DNA from: Nocardia rhamnosiphila NBRC 108938
GTDB lineage: Bacteria > Actinomycetota > Actinomycetes > Mycobacteriales > Mycobacteriaceae
Reading direction: 5' to 3'
Length of the DNA: 64,000 nucleotides
Assembly: GCF_000720425.1 (NCBI RefSeq)
Contig: NZ_JOAJ01000007.1
Coordinates: 124,001-188,000, forward strand
The stretch's first letter is position 1. Each line of letters begins with the position of its first letter. The translations under genes were made by a program, and so were the position numbers. A model generated the notes under the pieces. The model searched no databases. It had not been told where the DNA came from and saw nothing but the letters and a program-made list of their open reading frames with translations. This document shows, piece by piece, positions 52,507 to 61,195 of the stretch.

Positions 52507-52629
52507 TATCCGTGTCAATGGGGAATACATCGGAAAGTGCTACGCAATAGCTTGATTGTTCGAGTCGCGAGACTCGGCCGGGACCGGGATGTTCACCTGC
52601 TGTTCGCTTGGTTCCTGACATAGATGACT

Positions 52630-52639
52630 GTCAATATCG
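52630..52639 (+). promoter_or_regulatory. ArsR operator core, arsR1
   Basis: GTCAATATCG just before the arsR1 start codon; the identical ten bases occur upstream of the second arsR at 61,178-61,187. A shared core at both ends of the island suggests one or both ArsR proteins bind both sites. Confidence 0.6.
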
Positions 52640-52643
52640 ACTC

Positions 52644-53021
52644 ATGTCTAAACCGCAGTTGCCGGTGATCCCGGTCCAGGCATGTGACCCAGCACCCCGG
52701 GTGCGCCGGCCTCTGACACCGGAAGCGGCGGCCGGGTTGGCCTCGGTGTTCAAGGCGCTCTCGGACCCGGTCCGGTTGCGGCTGCTCAGCTCCATCGCCT
52801 CGCGGGCCGGGATGGAGGCGTGCGTGTGTGACCTGTCCGAGGGCATCGACGTGACCCAGCCGACCATTTCCCACCACCTGAAGGTGCTGCGTTCCGCCGG
52901 GTTGTTGACCAGCGAACGCCGCGCCTCCTGGGTGTACTACCGGGTCGTACCGCGGGCCTTGCAGCAACTCTCCGAGGCGCTGCTGATGGAGAGCGGCGAG
53001 ACCGCCGGGGTGAACGCATGA
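52644..53021 (+). CDS. arsR: ArsR-family arsenic-responsive repressor
   Basis: 125 residues from ATG 52,644, at which the family homology begins; an in-frame start at 52,608 lies before the operator. wHTH with DPVRLRLLSSIASR and TQPTISHHLKVLRSAGL. The metal site segment EACVCDLSE at ~67-75 carries the Cys pair that binds As(III)/Sb(III). First gene of the rightward ars operon; its stop overlaps the acr3 start (ATGA). Represses the operon until arsenite binds. Confidence 0.95.
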   Translation: MSKPQLPVIPVQACDPAPRVRRPLTPEAAAGLASVFKALSDPVRLRLLSSIASRAGMEACVCDLSEGIDVTQPTISHHLKVLRSAGLLTSERRASWVYYRVVPRALQQLSEALLMESGETAGVNA

Positions 53022-54109
53022 GCGCCACCGGCATCGAGCACGGCGTGGCAGGCAAGCTGTCCACACTCGATCGTTTCCTGCCGGTCTGGATCGGGGTGGC
53101 CATGGCGGCCGGGTTGGTGCTGGGCCGGGCGATCCCCGGCCTTGGCCAGGCGCTGGCCGCGGTGGAACTCGACGGGATCTCGCTGCCGATCGCGATCGGG
53201 CTACTGATCATGATGTACCCGGTGCTGGCCAAGGTCCGCTACGACCGCCTCGACACCGTCACCGGCGACCGCCGCCTCCTCACCGGGTCCCTGGTGCTGA
53301 ACTGGCTGCTCGGCCCGGCACTGATGTTCGCGCTGGCGTGGCTGCTACTGCCCGATCTGCCGGAGTACCGGACCGGGTTGATCATCGTCGGGCTGGCCCG
53401 GTGTATCGCGATGGTCATCATCTGGAACGACCTCGCCTGCGGGGACCGGGAAGCCGCCGCGGTGCTGGTCGCGATCAACTCGATCTTCCAGGTGATCATG
53501 TTCGCGGTCCTGGGCTGGTTCTACCTCTCGGTGCTGCCCGGCTGGCTCGGTCTCGACCAAACCACGATCGAGGCGTCGCCGTCGCAGATCGCGAAATCAG
53601 TGCTGATCTTCCTCGGCATCCCCCTGGCCGCCGGGTATCTCACGCGCCGGTTCGGTGAGCGCGCGAAGGGCCGCGACTGGTACGAGACGAAGTTGATCCC
53701 GCGGATCGGGCCGTGGGCGCTCTACGGGCTGCTGTTCACCATCGTCGTGTTGTTCGCCCTGCAAGGCGACCGCATCACCTCCCAGCCCCTCGATGTGGTC
53801 CGGATCGCGGTCCCGCTGCTGGCCTACTTCGCGATCATGTGGGGTGGCGGATACCTCCTCGGCGCGGCCCTGGGCCTGGGCTACGAGCGCACGACCACAG
53901 TGGCGTTCACCGCGGCGGGCAACAACTTCGAACTCGCCATCGCGGTCGCTATCGCCACCTACGGCGCCACCTCCGGGCAAGCCCTGGCCGGGGTCGTCGG
54001 CCCATTGATCGAAGTGCCGGTCCTGATAGCCCTCGTCTACGTCTCCCTGGCGCTACGCAACCGCTTCCGCGACACCACCACCGTCCCGGTCGACGCGGGT
54101 TCCCGGTGA
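53018..54109 (+). CDS. acr3: Arsenite efflux permease Acr3
   Basis: 363 residues from ATG 53,018, overlapping arsR. Ten hydrophobic helices, with the BART-superfamily segments GLARCIAMVIIWNDLACGD (the Acr3 signature with the essential Cys) and TAAGNNFELAIAVAI. Exports As(III), here possibly coupled to the ArsA ATPase encoded downstream. Translation coupled on both sides (ATGA and GTGA overlaps). Confidence 0.96.
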   Translation: MSATGIEHGVAGKLSTLDRFLPVWIGVAMAAGLVLGRAIPGLGQALAAVELDGISLPIAIGLLIMMYPVLAKVRYDRLDTVTGDRRLLTGSLVLNWLLGPALMFALAWLLLPDLPEYRTGLIIVGLARCIAMVIIWNDLACGDREAAAVLVAINSIFQVIMFAVLGWFYLSVLPGWLGLDQTTIEASPSQIAKSVLIFLGIPLAAGYLTRRFGERAKGRDWYETKLIPRIGPWALYGLLFTIVVLFALQGDRITSQPLDVVRIAVPLLAYFAIMWGGGYLLGAALGLGYERTTTVAFTAAGNNFELAIAVAIATYGATSGQALAGVVGPLIEVPVLIALVYVSLALRNRFRDTTTVPVDAGSR

Positions 54110-54525
54110 GCACACCCTCTGTGTTGTTCGTGTGCGTCCGCAACAGCGGTAAATCCCAGATGGCCGCCGCCCTGATGCGCCGGGCCGCCGGGGATCGGGT
54201 GACGGCGTACTCGGCAGGCACCGACCCGGGCCCGGGATTGAACCCGCTGGCGGTGCAGGCCGTGGAAGAGCTCGGCGCCGATCTCGCCGGGGAGGCCCCG
54301 AAACCGGTCGATCCGCACCTCCTGACCGCGGTGGACCTGGTGGTGGTCCTCGGCCGGGAAGCCCGCCTCGATACCGCCGCCGATATCGAGGTCAGGACCT
54401 GGGACACCGATGAACCGTCGCTGCGCGGTATCGACGGGGTCGAGCGAATGCGGCTGGTCCGCGACGATATCGCCGCCCACGTCGACGCCTTGCTGCCCGA
54501 ACTGCTTGCCCCTGACCATCCATAA
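54106..54525 (+). CDS. Low-molecular-weight phosphatase/ArsC-like protein with altered P-loop
   Basis: 139 residues from GTG 54,106, overlapping acr3. LMW-PTP/arsenate-reductase fold, but the P-loop reads CVRNSGKS where active members have CX5R (next-door paralogue CVHNAGRS): the oxyanion-binding Arg is Lys. The C-terminal RTWDTDEPSLRG includes the acidic region expected around the general acid. It could be a reductase variant, an arsenate-binding protein or a weak phosphatase. Paralogous to the gene at 54,668, suggesting duplication followed by divergence. Confidence 0.88.
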   Translation: MSTPSVLFVCVRNSGKSQMAAALMRRAAGDRVTAYSAGTDPGPGLNPLAVQAVEELGADLAGEAPKPVDPHLLTAVDLVVVLGREARLDTAADIEVRTWDTDEPSLRGIDGVERMRLVRDDIAAHVDALLPELLAPDHP

Positions 54526-54559
54526 CCCCATACCCCCTTCTCGAGCATCGGATCTTGTG

Positions 54560-54655
54560 ATGACCGAATCCCCCATTCCCGTGACCACGTTGCGCGCGGA
54601 TCTGTCCATCGACCAGCACGTGGCGTTCGCCGAACTCGGCGTCTCCACCGTCTGA
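54560..54655 (+). CDS. Small hypothetical protein (31 aa)
   Basis: ATG 54,560 opens a 31-codon frame reading MTESPIPVTTLRADLSIDQH and ending GVSTV. It fills the gap between the two arsC genes, is co-directional and ends 12 bases before the next start. It resembles the start of a longer helical protein and may be a truncated remnant or a coupling leader for arsC. No domain recognised. Confidence 0.4.
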   Translation: MTESPIPVTTLRADLSIDQHVAFAELGVSTV

Positions 54656-54667
54656 AAGGCCCTTGTC

Positions 54668-55078
54668 GTGACCGATAAGCCGAGTGTGTTGTTCGTTTGC
54701 GTCCACAATGCCGGACGCTCCCAGATGGCCGCTGGTTTCCTCGCCCACCTCGCAGGCGGTGCGATCGAGGTCCGCTCCGCGGGCAGCGCGCCCGCCGACC
54801 GTCTCAACCCCGCTGCGGTGCAGGCCATGGCCGAGGTCGGCATCGATATCACCACCGCGGCCCCGAAGATCCTCACAGCAGACGCCGTGGAGTCCTCGGA
54901 TGTGGTGATCACCATGGGTTGCGGGGACACCTGCCCGGTGTTCCCCGGTATCAGCTACCGCGACTGGGACCTGGAAGACCCCGCCGGGAAAGGGGTCGAG
55001 GCCGTGCGCCCGATCCGTGACCGGATCCGTACGCGGGTGGAGGCGCTCATCGCCGAGCTGTTGCCCGTACACGCCTGA
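54668..55078 (+). CDS. arsC: Arsenate reductase ArsC, LMW-phosphatase type (mycothiol/mycoredoxin class)
   Basis: 136 residues from GTG 54,668. Canonical P-loop CVHNAGRSQMA at ~11-21, then VVITMGCGDTCPVFPG, with Cys residues used by thiol-dependent reductases, and the general-acid segment YRDWDLEDPAGKG. Reduces arsenate to arsenite in the cytoplasm for export by Acr3; actinobacterial homologues use mycothiol. Same operon as acr3. Confidence 0.94.
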   Translation: MTDKPSVLFVCVHNAGRSQMAAGFLAHLAGGAIEVRSAGSAPADRLNPAAVQAMAEVGIDITTAAPKILTADAVESSDVVITMGCGDTCPVFPGISYRDWDLEDPAGKGVEAVRPIRDRIRTRVEALIAELLPVHA

Positions 55079-55112
55079 AAACCTTTCCCGCACAACATTA
55101 TCGAGGAGCGTG

Positions 55113-55619
55113 ATGGCTGGTGCCGAGCCCGCGCCGAGCGCCTGGAACCGAGCGGCTGCACGGTATCGCGCGGAGATCCTCGGTACCGGGGTGGTGATGC
55201 TGGCGCCGGTGGTGGGCTGGTGGTCGGTGTATTTGATCGGCCCCGGGCACGACACGGCTCGGGCAGGGCTCATCACGGCCGTAACTATCACTGTCCTGGC
55301 CGTGGGCACCGGGGTGTTCCGGTGCCTGACCCGTGATCGAGGACCGGTGCACCATTTCGGTCACTGCCGGTATCGCCGCTCGTCGATACCGCCCGATCGG
55401 AAAACTACTGCGGCCAGATTATGCGAAACCACGCGAAGCCACGGTCGACCGGCCAGGCCCCTACGACTTTCCCGGACGGGTTTCCTGGCCCGTGCGGCGT
55501 GGGCCGGAAGGGACGTTCGGCCCTGCCGCACGAAGCGGGAGTGCGATCGAATGAAGCGCACAGGTCCGGAGTGGTTGTCGGTATCGGCTCGAGTGGAGGT
55601 ATCGGGCACGGTGGGTGAG
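55113..55619 (+). CDS. Membrane-protein segment in frame with arsA
   Basis: ATG 55,113 follows a strong GAGGAG and opens a frame that runs without a stop into arsA. The first ~75 residues contain two hydrophobic helices (EILGTGVVMLAPVVGWWSV and AGLITAVTITVLAVGTGVF). The next ~90 (RRSSIPPDRKTTAARL and on) are Arg-rich and look like shifted sequence. Most likely a small membrane protein whose own stop was lost by an indel; alternatively a genuine membrane-anchored ArsA of ~754 residues. Confidence 0.5.
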
Positions 55620-57377
55620 ATGAAGTTTCTGGCCGGTAATCCGCGGTTCATGTTCTTCACCGGCAAAGGCGGGGTGGGCAAGACCTCGATCGCCTGTGCG
55701 GCGGCAGTGGGGTTGGTGCGGGCGGGGCGGCGGGTACTGCTGGTGTCGACCGATCCGGCGTCGAACGTGGGGCAGGTATTCGGTCTCACGGTCGGTAACA
55801 CGGTGACCGCGATCTCGGGTGTGCCGGGGTTGTGGGCGCTCGAGATCGACCCCGAACAGGCGGTAGCCGCGTATCGGGAACGGATCCTCGCACCGCTGCG
55901 GGGTGTGCTGCCGGAGACCGATATCGCGTCGATGACCGAGCAGTTGTCGGGGTCGTGCACCACCGAGGTGGCCTCGTTCAACGAGTTCACCGCCCTGCTC
56001 ACCGACGAAACCAGCGACTACGACCACGTGCTGTTCGACACCGCGCCCACCGGCCACACCATCCGGTTGTTGCAGTTGCCGGGCAGCTGGAGCGAATTCC
56101 TCACCGGCGGTGGCGACGCCAGCTGTTTGGGCCCGCTGTCGGGGCTGGACAAACAGAAAGCCGTCTATGCCGACGCGGCCGCCGCGCTGGCCGACCCGCA
56201 CCGTACCCGTCTGGTGCTGGTGGCCCGCCCGTCACGCTCGACGCTGGCCGAGATCGCCCGCACCCGTACCGAACTGGCCACTGTCGGGCTGTCCGATCAG
56301 TACGTGGTGATCAACGGCGTACTACCCGAGACCGCTGATTCCAGGGACCCGCTCGTGGCCGCGACCCGCCGCCGTGAGCGCGCCGCGATCGAGGCCATGC
56401 CCGCCACCGTCCGGGAACTGCCCCGTGATCTGGTCGAACTGAAGGCCACCAATATCGTCGGTGTCGACGCCTTGACCACTCTGTTCGACCCGACCCCGCC
56501 CGTCACCGCCGCGACGACAGCCCCGCCGACAGTGGCAGCTGTGGCCGATGCGCCGTTGGCCGCGCTGATCGAGCAGATCGAACACGACGGACCGTGCCTG
56601 ATCATGTGCATGGGCAAAGGCGGGGTCGGCAAAACCACCGTGGCCGCAGCGGTCGCGGTAGTGCTGGCCCAACACGGCCACGAAGTGCACCTGTCGACCA
56701 CCGACCCCGCCGGCGACCTCACCGAAACCGTAGCGGGCAGCCTGGAACACCTGCAGGTCTCGCGCATCGACCCGGCCCGGGCCGTGGCCGACTATCGGGC
56801 TCGGGTCATGGCCGGTAAAGGCGCCGGCCTCGACGACGCCGGACGCGCTGCCCTCGCCGAAGACCTGCGCTCACCGTGTACCGACGAAATCGCGGTCTTC
56901 CAGGCGTTCTCACATATCGTCGCCGAATCCCGGCGCCGGTTCGTCGTCGTCGACACCGCACCCACCGGCCACACCCTGCTGCTGCTGGATGCCACCGGCT
57001 CCTACCATCGCGACATCGTGCGCCAGATGGCGCCCGGCACCCGGTTCATCACCCCGCTGATGCGACTGCAAGACCCCGAAGCCACCAAAGTCCTGCTGGT
57101 CACCCTGCCCGAGACCACCCCCGTCCTCGAAGCCGCCGAGCTGCGCGACGATCTGGAACGCGCCGGTATCCATCCCTGGGCCTGGGTCATCGACAACAGC
57201 CTCGCCGCCGCCGCACCCACCGACCCGCTGCTACGCCGCCGCGCGACCGCCGAACTCGATCAGATCCAGCAGGTCACCACCCACACCGGCCGCTACGCGG
57301 TCATCCCCGCCCTCGCCGGCGAACCTGTCGGCATCCCCGCCCTCGGCGCACTCGGTCGTACCTCCTCACCGGCGTGA
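55620..57377 (+). CDS. arsA: Arsenite-transporting ATPase ArsA
   Basis: 585 residues from ATG 55,620, where family homology starts. Two tandem ATPase halves: A1 P-loop FFTGKGGVGKTS at ~14-25 and A2 P-loop MCMGKGGVGKTT at ~330-341, each followed by the DTAPTGHT signature (~140 and ~445). The three As-binding Cys positions include those near GSCTTEV, SPCTDEI and DASCLG. Soluble ATPase that energises arsenite export. Its frame is open upstream to 55,113. Converges with the hydrolase gene at 57,438. Confidence 0.95.
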   Translation: MKFLAGNPRFMFFTGKGGVGKTSIACAAAVGLVRAGRRVLLVSTDPASNVGQVFGLTVGNTVTAISGVPGLWALEIDPEQAVAAYRERILAPLRGVLPETDIASMTEQLSGSCTTEVASFNEFTALLTDETSDYDHVLFDTAPTGHTIRLLQLPGSWSEFLTGGGDASCLGPLSGLDKQKAVYADAAAALADPHRTRLVLVARPSRSTLAEIARTRTELATVGLSDQYVVINGVLPETADSRDPLVAATRRRERAAIEAMPATVRELPRDLVELKATNIVGVDALTTLFDPTPPVTAATTAPPTVAAVADAPLAALIEQIEHDGPCLIMCMGKGGVGKTTVAAAVAVVLAQHGHEVHLSTTDPAGDLTETVAGSLEHLQVSRIDPARAVADYRARVMAGKGAGLDDAGRAALAEDLRSPCTDEIAVFQAFSHIVAESRRRFVVVDTAPTGHTLLLLDATGSYHRDIVRQMAPGTRFITPLMRLQDPEATKVLLVTLPETTPVLEAAELRDDLERAGIHPWAWVIDNSLAAAAPTDPLLRRRATAELDQIQQVTTHTGRYAVIPALAGEPVGIPALGALGRTSSPA

Positions 57378-57437
57378 CCGCCAGGCCGCGGACAACCCTG
57401 GCAGGTGCACCCCAGGCTGCACTGTGGGCCGGTCACC

Positions 57438-58277
57438 TCATCTGCCGGCCGCGCCACCCGCCCGGGCTTCCGGGCCAGGAACCAGGGCCGCAGCCAGCGC
57501 ACCAGGGTCGACGTGATGGCCCTGGCCAGGCAGCGTTGTACGGGTCGGATCCGCGAGCGCGGCGGTGAGGAGGTCCGCGGCGGTAAGGAGGTAATCGGCG
57601 CTGGTGGTGCCGGTGATCACCGTGGTCGGCGCGGTGATCGCGGCGTAGCGACTTACGTCGGGGTCCACACCGGCCAGTACCCGCAGCGTCGTGGCCAGGG
57701 TCGGAGCCTGGGCGACCTTGTGCCACCACAACGGATCGGCGCGCAGCGCGGCCAACTCGGCCGGGGAGAACCCACCCGATACCGCGGAGGCGTCCAGGAT
57801 CAGGCGCTCGTAGTCCCCGTCCGCGATCGCCGCATCCACCGTCGCGAGATCCGGGATCGGGTAGGTGACCGGTAACGGTGGCTCATAGACCGCCAGCCGT
57901 GGCACCCGATCCGGTGCGCGCAGCGCGGTTTCCAAGGCCAGGACCGCACCGAAGGAGTAACCGAACACCACCTCGACCTGCCCGACCGCGTCGATCACCG
58001 CGGTGATATCGGCGGCCTCGTACGCGATATCCGGGGCCGAGCGCGGGTCCCCGGAGCTACCGTGGCCGCGACAGTCCACTGCCACGACCGTGTAGTGCTC
58101 GCCGAGGCGACCGGCCAGCGGCAACATGCTCACCGCGCTACCCAAACCACCGTGCACCGCCACCAGCACCGGGCCCGCGCCTCGGACCAGATAGGTGATC
58201 GGCGTACCGTCGGCGGAGATCACGCGACCACCCCGAACCAGCCCCTGCGGGGCCGTGTCCACCGGTGCGGTGGTCAT
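57438..58277 (-). CDS. Alpha/beta-fold hydrolase
   Basis: 279 residues from ATG 58,277, overlapping the arsO stop (ATGA). Oxyanion-hole HGGLGSAVS, nucleophile elbow VFGYSFGAV (Ser), a central Asp-containing strand and terminal GQGHHVDP (His) give the Ser-Asp-His triad. Typical soluble hydrolase size. Distal gene of the leftward ars operon; a role in arsenic chemistry is not established, so its substrate is unknown. Confidence 0.9.
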   Translation of the reverse strand: MTTAPVDTAPQGLVRGGRVISADGTPITYLVRGAGPVLVAVHGGLGSAVSMLPLAGRLGEHYTVVAVDCRGHGSSGDPRSAPDIAYEAADITAVIDAVGQVEVVFGYSFGAVLALETALRAPDRVPRLAVYEPPLPVTYPIPDLATVDAAIADGDYERLILDASAVSGGFSPAELAALRADPLWWHKVAQAPTLATTLRVLAGVDPDVSRYAAITAPTTVITGTTSADYLLTAADLLTAALADPTRTTLPGQGHHVDPGALAAALVPGPEARAGGAAGR

Positions 58278-59356
58278 CGCGCAGGCTCCCGGCGGTGTGC
58301 CGCCGCCGGCCGTAGGCGCCGGGCCAGATAGGCCGCGTCCCGTCCGACCCCGCGCAGCGAGTTCGACGACGGGGTGCGCTGCCACTCCAACCCGAGGAAA
58401 CCCAACCCTGGATGGGTCAGCGACAGGCCCTGGCGCTGCCGCGGAATCCCGGTCTCGGTCAGGGCCCCCGTTCCGGTGAGATAAGGCAGGTGCGGGCGGT
58501 AACCGGTGGCGAAGATGACCGCATCCACCGGAGTGCGGGTGCCGTCCGGCCACACCACACCCTCGGCTGTGAACGCGGTGAACATCTCCCGCCGCTGCGG
58601 CTGCCCGGCCGCGAGCGCGGTCCGGTAGCGGCCGTCATCGAGTACCGGCTGTGTCGGCGCCTGCGTGACGATCCGGCCCAGCGGGGCAGCGTCGAATCCG
58701 GTGAGGGAGAACCAGAAATGCACATCCCGGCCCAGCGGGCGCTGCGGAACGAACTTCACCGCCGCCCGACTTGCCAGCACCACCTGCGCGTGCCCGGACA
58801 GCTCGGCGGCGATCTGCACCGCGGAGTTCCCCGCCCCCACCACGACCAACTGCTGGTCGGTGAACTCGGCCGGGTTGCGGTAGCTGCTGGCGTGCAGGGT
58901 CCGGCCCGCGAACTCGTCCCGCCCGGGGACCGCGGGCACGAATGGGGAACCGAACGACCCGGTCGCTGCGATCACTCGCGGCGCCGTGAACACTGCGCCG
59001 GTTCCGGTGGTGATCGTGAATCCGTCGCTGCCGGTGGAGGTGATGGCCTCGACGGGGGTGTCGGTGTGGATATCGGTGTCCAGTGCAGCGGCGTAGGAGC
59101 GTAGATAGTCGATCACTTCGTCGCGGCGCGGATACCGATCTGGATCCCCGGGAAATACGCGGCCGGGCAGGGCGCTGTAGCGGGCGGGTGAGAACAGGGT
59201 CAGGCTGTCGTAATAGTGGGGCCAGGACCCGGTCGACTCTCCGGTGGCTTCCAAGATTGCGGTTTTCAGGCCTTGGCCCGTGAGGTGGTGGGCGGCGGCC
59301 AGGCCGGATTGGCCGCCGCCGATAACCACCGCGTCGTAGTCGTATTCGTTTCTCAC
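58274..59356 (-). CDS. arsO: Flavin-containing monooxygenase, ArsO-like
   Basis: 360 residues from GTG 59,356, overlapping the MFS stop (GTGA). FAD Rossmann motif VVIGGGQSGLAAAHHL near the N-terminus, NADPH motif VVVGAGNSAVQIAAEL near residue 175 and ATGYRPHLPYL near 300. Two-dinucleotide-binding flavoprotein as in ArsO proteins of actinobacterial ars clusters. The symbol rests on fold plus position. Middle gene of a leftward operon. Confidence 0.82.
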   Translation of the reverse strand: MRNEYDYDAVVIGGGQSGLAAAHHLTGQGLKTAILEATGESTGSWPHYYDSLTLFSPARYSALPGRVFPGDPDRYPRRDEVIDYLRSYAAALDTDIHTDTPVEAITSTGSDGFTITTGTGAVFTAPRVIAATGSFGSPFVPAVPGRDEFAGRTLHASSYRNPAEFTDQQLVVVGAGNSAVQIAAELSGHAQVVLASRAAVKFVPQRPLGRDVHFWFSLTGFDAAPLGRIVTQAPTQPVLDDGRYRTALAAGQPQRREMFTAFTAEGVVWPDGTRTPVDAVIFATGYRPHLPYLTGTGALTETGIPRQRQGLSLTHPGLGFLGLEWQRTPSSNSLRGVGRDAAYLARRLRPAAAHRREPAR

Positions 59357-60582
59357 AACATCTCTTTCTTCGAAACGGTGATACCGGTGAGAGGCGCGAT
59401 CACTGCGGCGAGGGCCGCGACGGCACCGAGGACGAGATAGGCGTTGGCGTAGCTTCCGGTCCACGCCGACAGCACCGTGCCCGCCCACGGCGCCAACGCG
59501 GACACGATCACCACCGGCGCCGACAACAACCCGTTCAGACGCCCGTAATGGGTGGCGCCCCACCGGTCGGTGATCGCAGTGGCCTGGATCAGCGTGAAGA
59601 CCCCACGCACCAACCCCACACCAATCGCCACCGCGATCAACACCACCACTGCCGACACCACGCCCAGGAGTGCGGTGGAGGCGGCAAGAGCAGCCAGGAC
59701 CAGCACGGTGCGGGTGGCAACGCCGGTGTAGCGGGCCAGCGGCAGATACCCGATCCGGCCCAGCACCTGCCCGGCCCCGCTGAGCCCGAGCGCGGTCGCG
59801 GCCAGGCCGGGACTGAACCCCTGTTCCCGCAGAAGCGCGACCAGGTTGAAGATGCCGGCGAAACTCGCGAACGCCGCCAAACACATCGTCACGACCAGCG
59901 CAGCGAAACGCGGGCTGCGCGCGATCCCGCTGTGGTCGGCGTGCGCCGGCTCGGCCGGGGCCGGTGGATCCGGCCATATCGCCCGCAACCCGAACCAGTG
60001 CACCGGCACCGTCAGCACCGCCAGGACCACGGCGAGAACGAGGTACGTGGCGCGCCACTCGGTATGCGCATCCAAGGCGGCAGTGACCGGCGCGAACACC
60101 GTGGACGCCAGGCCACCGGCCAGGGTGAGGATCATCAGCGCGGTCACACGCTCAGCACCCCACCAGCGGGTCAACGCGGCGAATGCCGGCGGGTACAACA
60201 CCGCACCCATCGCTACCCCCGCTGCCAGCCACCCGAGATAGAACACGGCCAGGTTCGGTGCGGCCGCGATCGCGACCAGCGCTGCGACACCGAGAACCGA
60301 TCCGGCGGTCATCACCCGTCGCGGGCCCGTCCGGTCGATGAGTGCACCGACCGGGATCCCGGTGAGCGCGGTCGCGAGCTGCCCGAGCGAGAACGCCGCG
60401 GTGATCGTCGGCGCAGACCACCCCGTGTCCGCGGTGATCGAGGCCGACAACACCGGGAACGCGTAATACAGGATCCCCCAACTCGAGATCTGGGTCAGGC
60501 ACAGCACCGCCAACACCCGGCGGCGCCCCGCCCGCGGCAAGCCATCAACCGCTGCCGCGGGCGCGGTCTGCACATCGGTCAC
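59353..60582 (-). CDS. MFS transporter of the ars island
   Basis: 409 residues from GTG 60,582. Twelve hydrophobic helices, loop 2-3 motif GALIDRTGPRRVMT, and a C-terminal half containing AGQVLGRIGYLPLARYTG. Overlaps arsO and lies 16 bases after arsI, so it is in one transcript with them. Probably exports an (organo)arsenical, as ArsK/ArsP-type carriers do, but the sequence does not fix the substrate. Confidence 0.85.
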   Translation of the reverse strand: MTDVQTAPAAAVDGLPRAGRRRVLAVLCLTQISSWGILYYAFPVLSASITADTGWSAPTITAAFSLGQLATALTGIPVGALIDRTGPRRVMTAGSVLGVAALVAIAAAPNLAVFYLGWLAAGVAMGAVLYPPAFAALTRWWGAERVTALMILTLAGGLASTVFAPVTAALDAHTEWRATYLVLAVVLAVLTVPVHWFGLRAIWPDPPAPAEPAHADHSGIARSPRFAALVVTMCLAAFASFAGIFNLVALLREQGFSPGLAATALGLSGAGQVLGRIGYLPLARYTGVATRTVLVLAALAASTALLGVVSAVVVLIAVAIGVGLVRGVFTLIQATAITDRWGATHYGRLNGLLSAPVVIVSALAPWAGTVLSAWTGSYANAYLVLGAVAALAAVIAPLTGITVSKKEML

Positions 60583-60598
60583 CCCGAAACCCGGGCGT

Positions 60599-61111
60599 CT
60601 ACTTGGCGGCGGCCGGGGCGCAGCACGCAACCGTCGACTCCGCCTCTTCCTCGGGGGCGGGCTCCGCACCGCCGGTGCCGCAGCACGCCTGCACCGCCTC
60701 CCCGTCATCCTTCCCGGCGAACTTCGGTTCGGTACCGAAGTGCTCGGTATCGGCCAGCACGGTATAGACCTCCCACCGCTCGGAGTTCGGGCCGGTCACC
60801 CACACCTTGTCCTGGGTGGCGAAGCAACACGTCGTCGCTATCTGCTCCTCGGTCAACAGTCCGGCCTCCGACAGGCGCGCGATCTCGGCGTGCACCTGCT
60901 CCGAGGACTCCACCTCGACACCGAGGTGGTTCACGCTGCCGCCCTGGCCCGGATTCTCGATCAACACCAGCTTCAGCGGCGGCCGCTCGACCGCGAAGTT
61001 CGCATACCCGGGCTTGCGTTTGGCCGGCTGTACGCCGAACAGGGTCGAGTAGAACTCGACGGCCTGTTCCAGATCGTCGACGTTGAGTGCGAGCTGAACA
61101 CGTGACATCAT
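60599..61111 (-). CDS. arsI: ArsI/CadI-family C-As lyase (VOC superfamily)
   Basis: 170 residues from ATG 61,111 (an adjacent ATG at 61,108 is equally possible). Two beta-alpha-beta VOC modules: QLALNVDDLEQAVEFYSTLF and SVNHLGVEVESS; the ending WEVYTVLAD supplies the Glu ligand. The vicinal Cys pair in TTCCFATQDKVWV is the trivalent organoarsenical-binding site of ArsI. A Cys-rich tail (ACCG, ACCAP) follows. Splits methylarsenite C-As bonds; close in type to mycobacterial CadI. Divergent from arsR2. Confidence 0.93.
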   Translation of the reverse strand: MMSRVQLALNVDDLEQAVEFYSTLFGVQPAKRKPGYANFAVERPPLKLVLIENPGQGGSVNHLGVEVESSEQVHAEIARLSEAGLLTEEQIATTCCFATQDKVWVTGPNSERWEVYTVLADTEHFGTEPKFAGKDDGEAVQACCGTGGAEPAPEEEAESTVACCAPAAAK

Positions 61112-61195
61112 AACCACCACCTATGTGACATATATCGAAGGATTGACAGCGGCCAGTCTGCCACCTTTTCGACATAAGTCAATATCGTAAGTAGG
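61112..61195. promoter_or_regulatory. Divergent arsI/arsR2 promoter with ArsR operator
   Basis: 84 bases with an AT-rich core. GTCAATATCG at 61,178-61,187 is identical to the site before arsR1, and a related TGACATATATCGA lies near 61,131-61,143 on the arsI side. Two half-similar sites in a divergent promoter fit ArsR control of both genes. Confidence 0.65.

Noticed and set aside
57378..57437. Strong bidirectional terminator between arsA and the hydrolase gene
   Set aside because: Only a five-base CCTGG/CCAGG pairing is visible; too weak to call.
59548..61086. 512-codon + strand frame opposite the ars MFS and arsI
   Set aside because: Antisense shadow with biased Gln/Arg/His content; the minus strand has intact MFS and ArsI genes.
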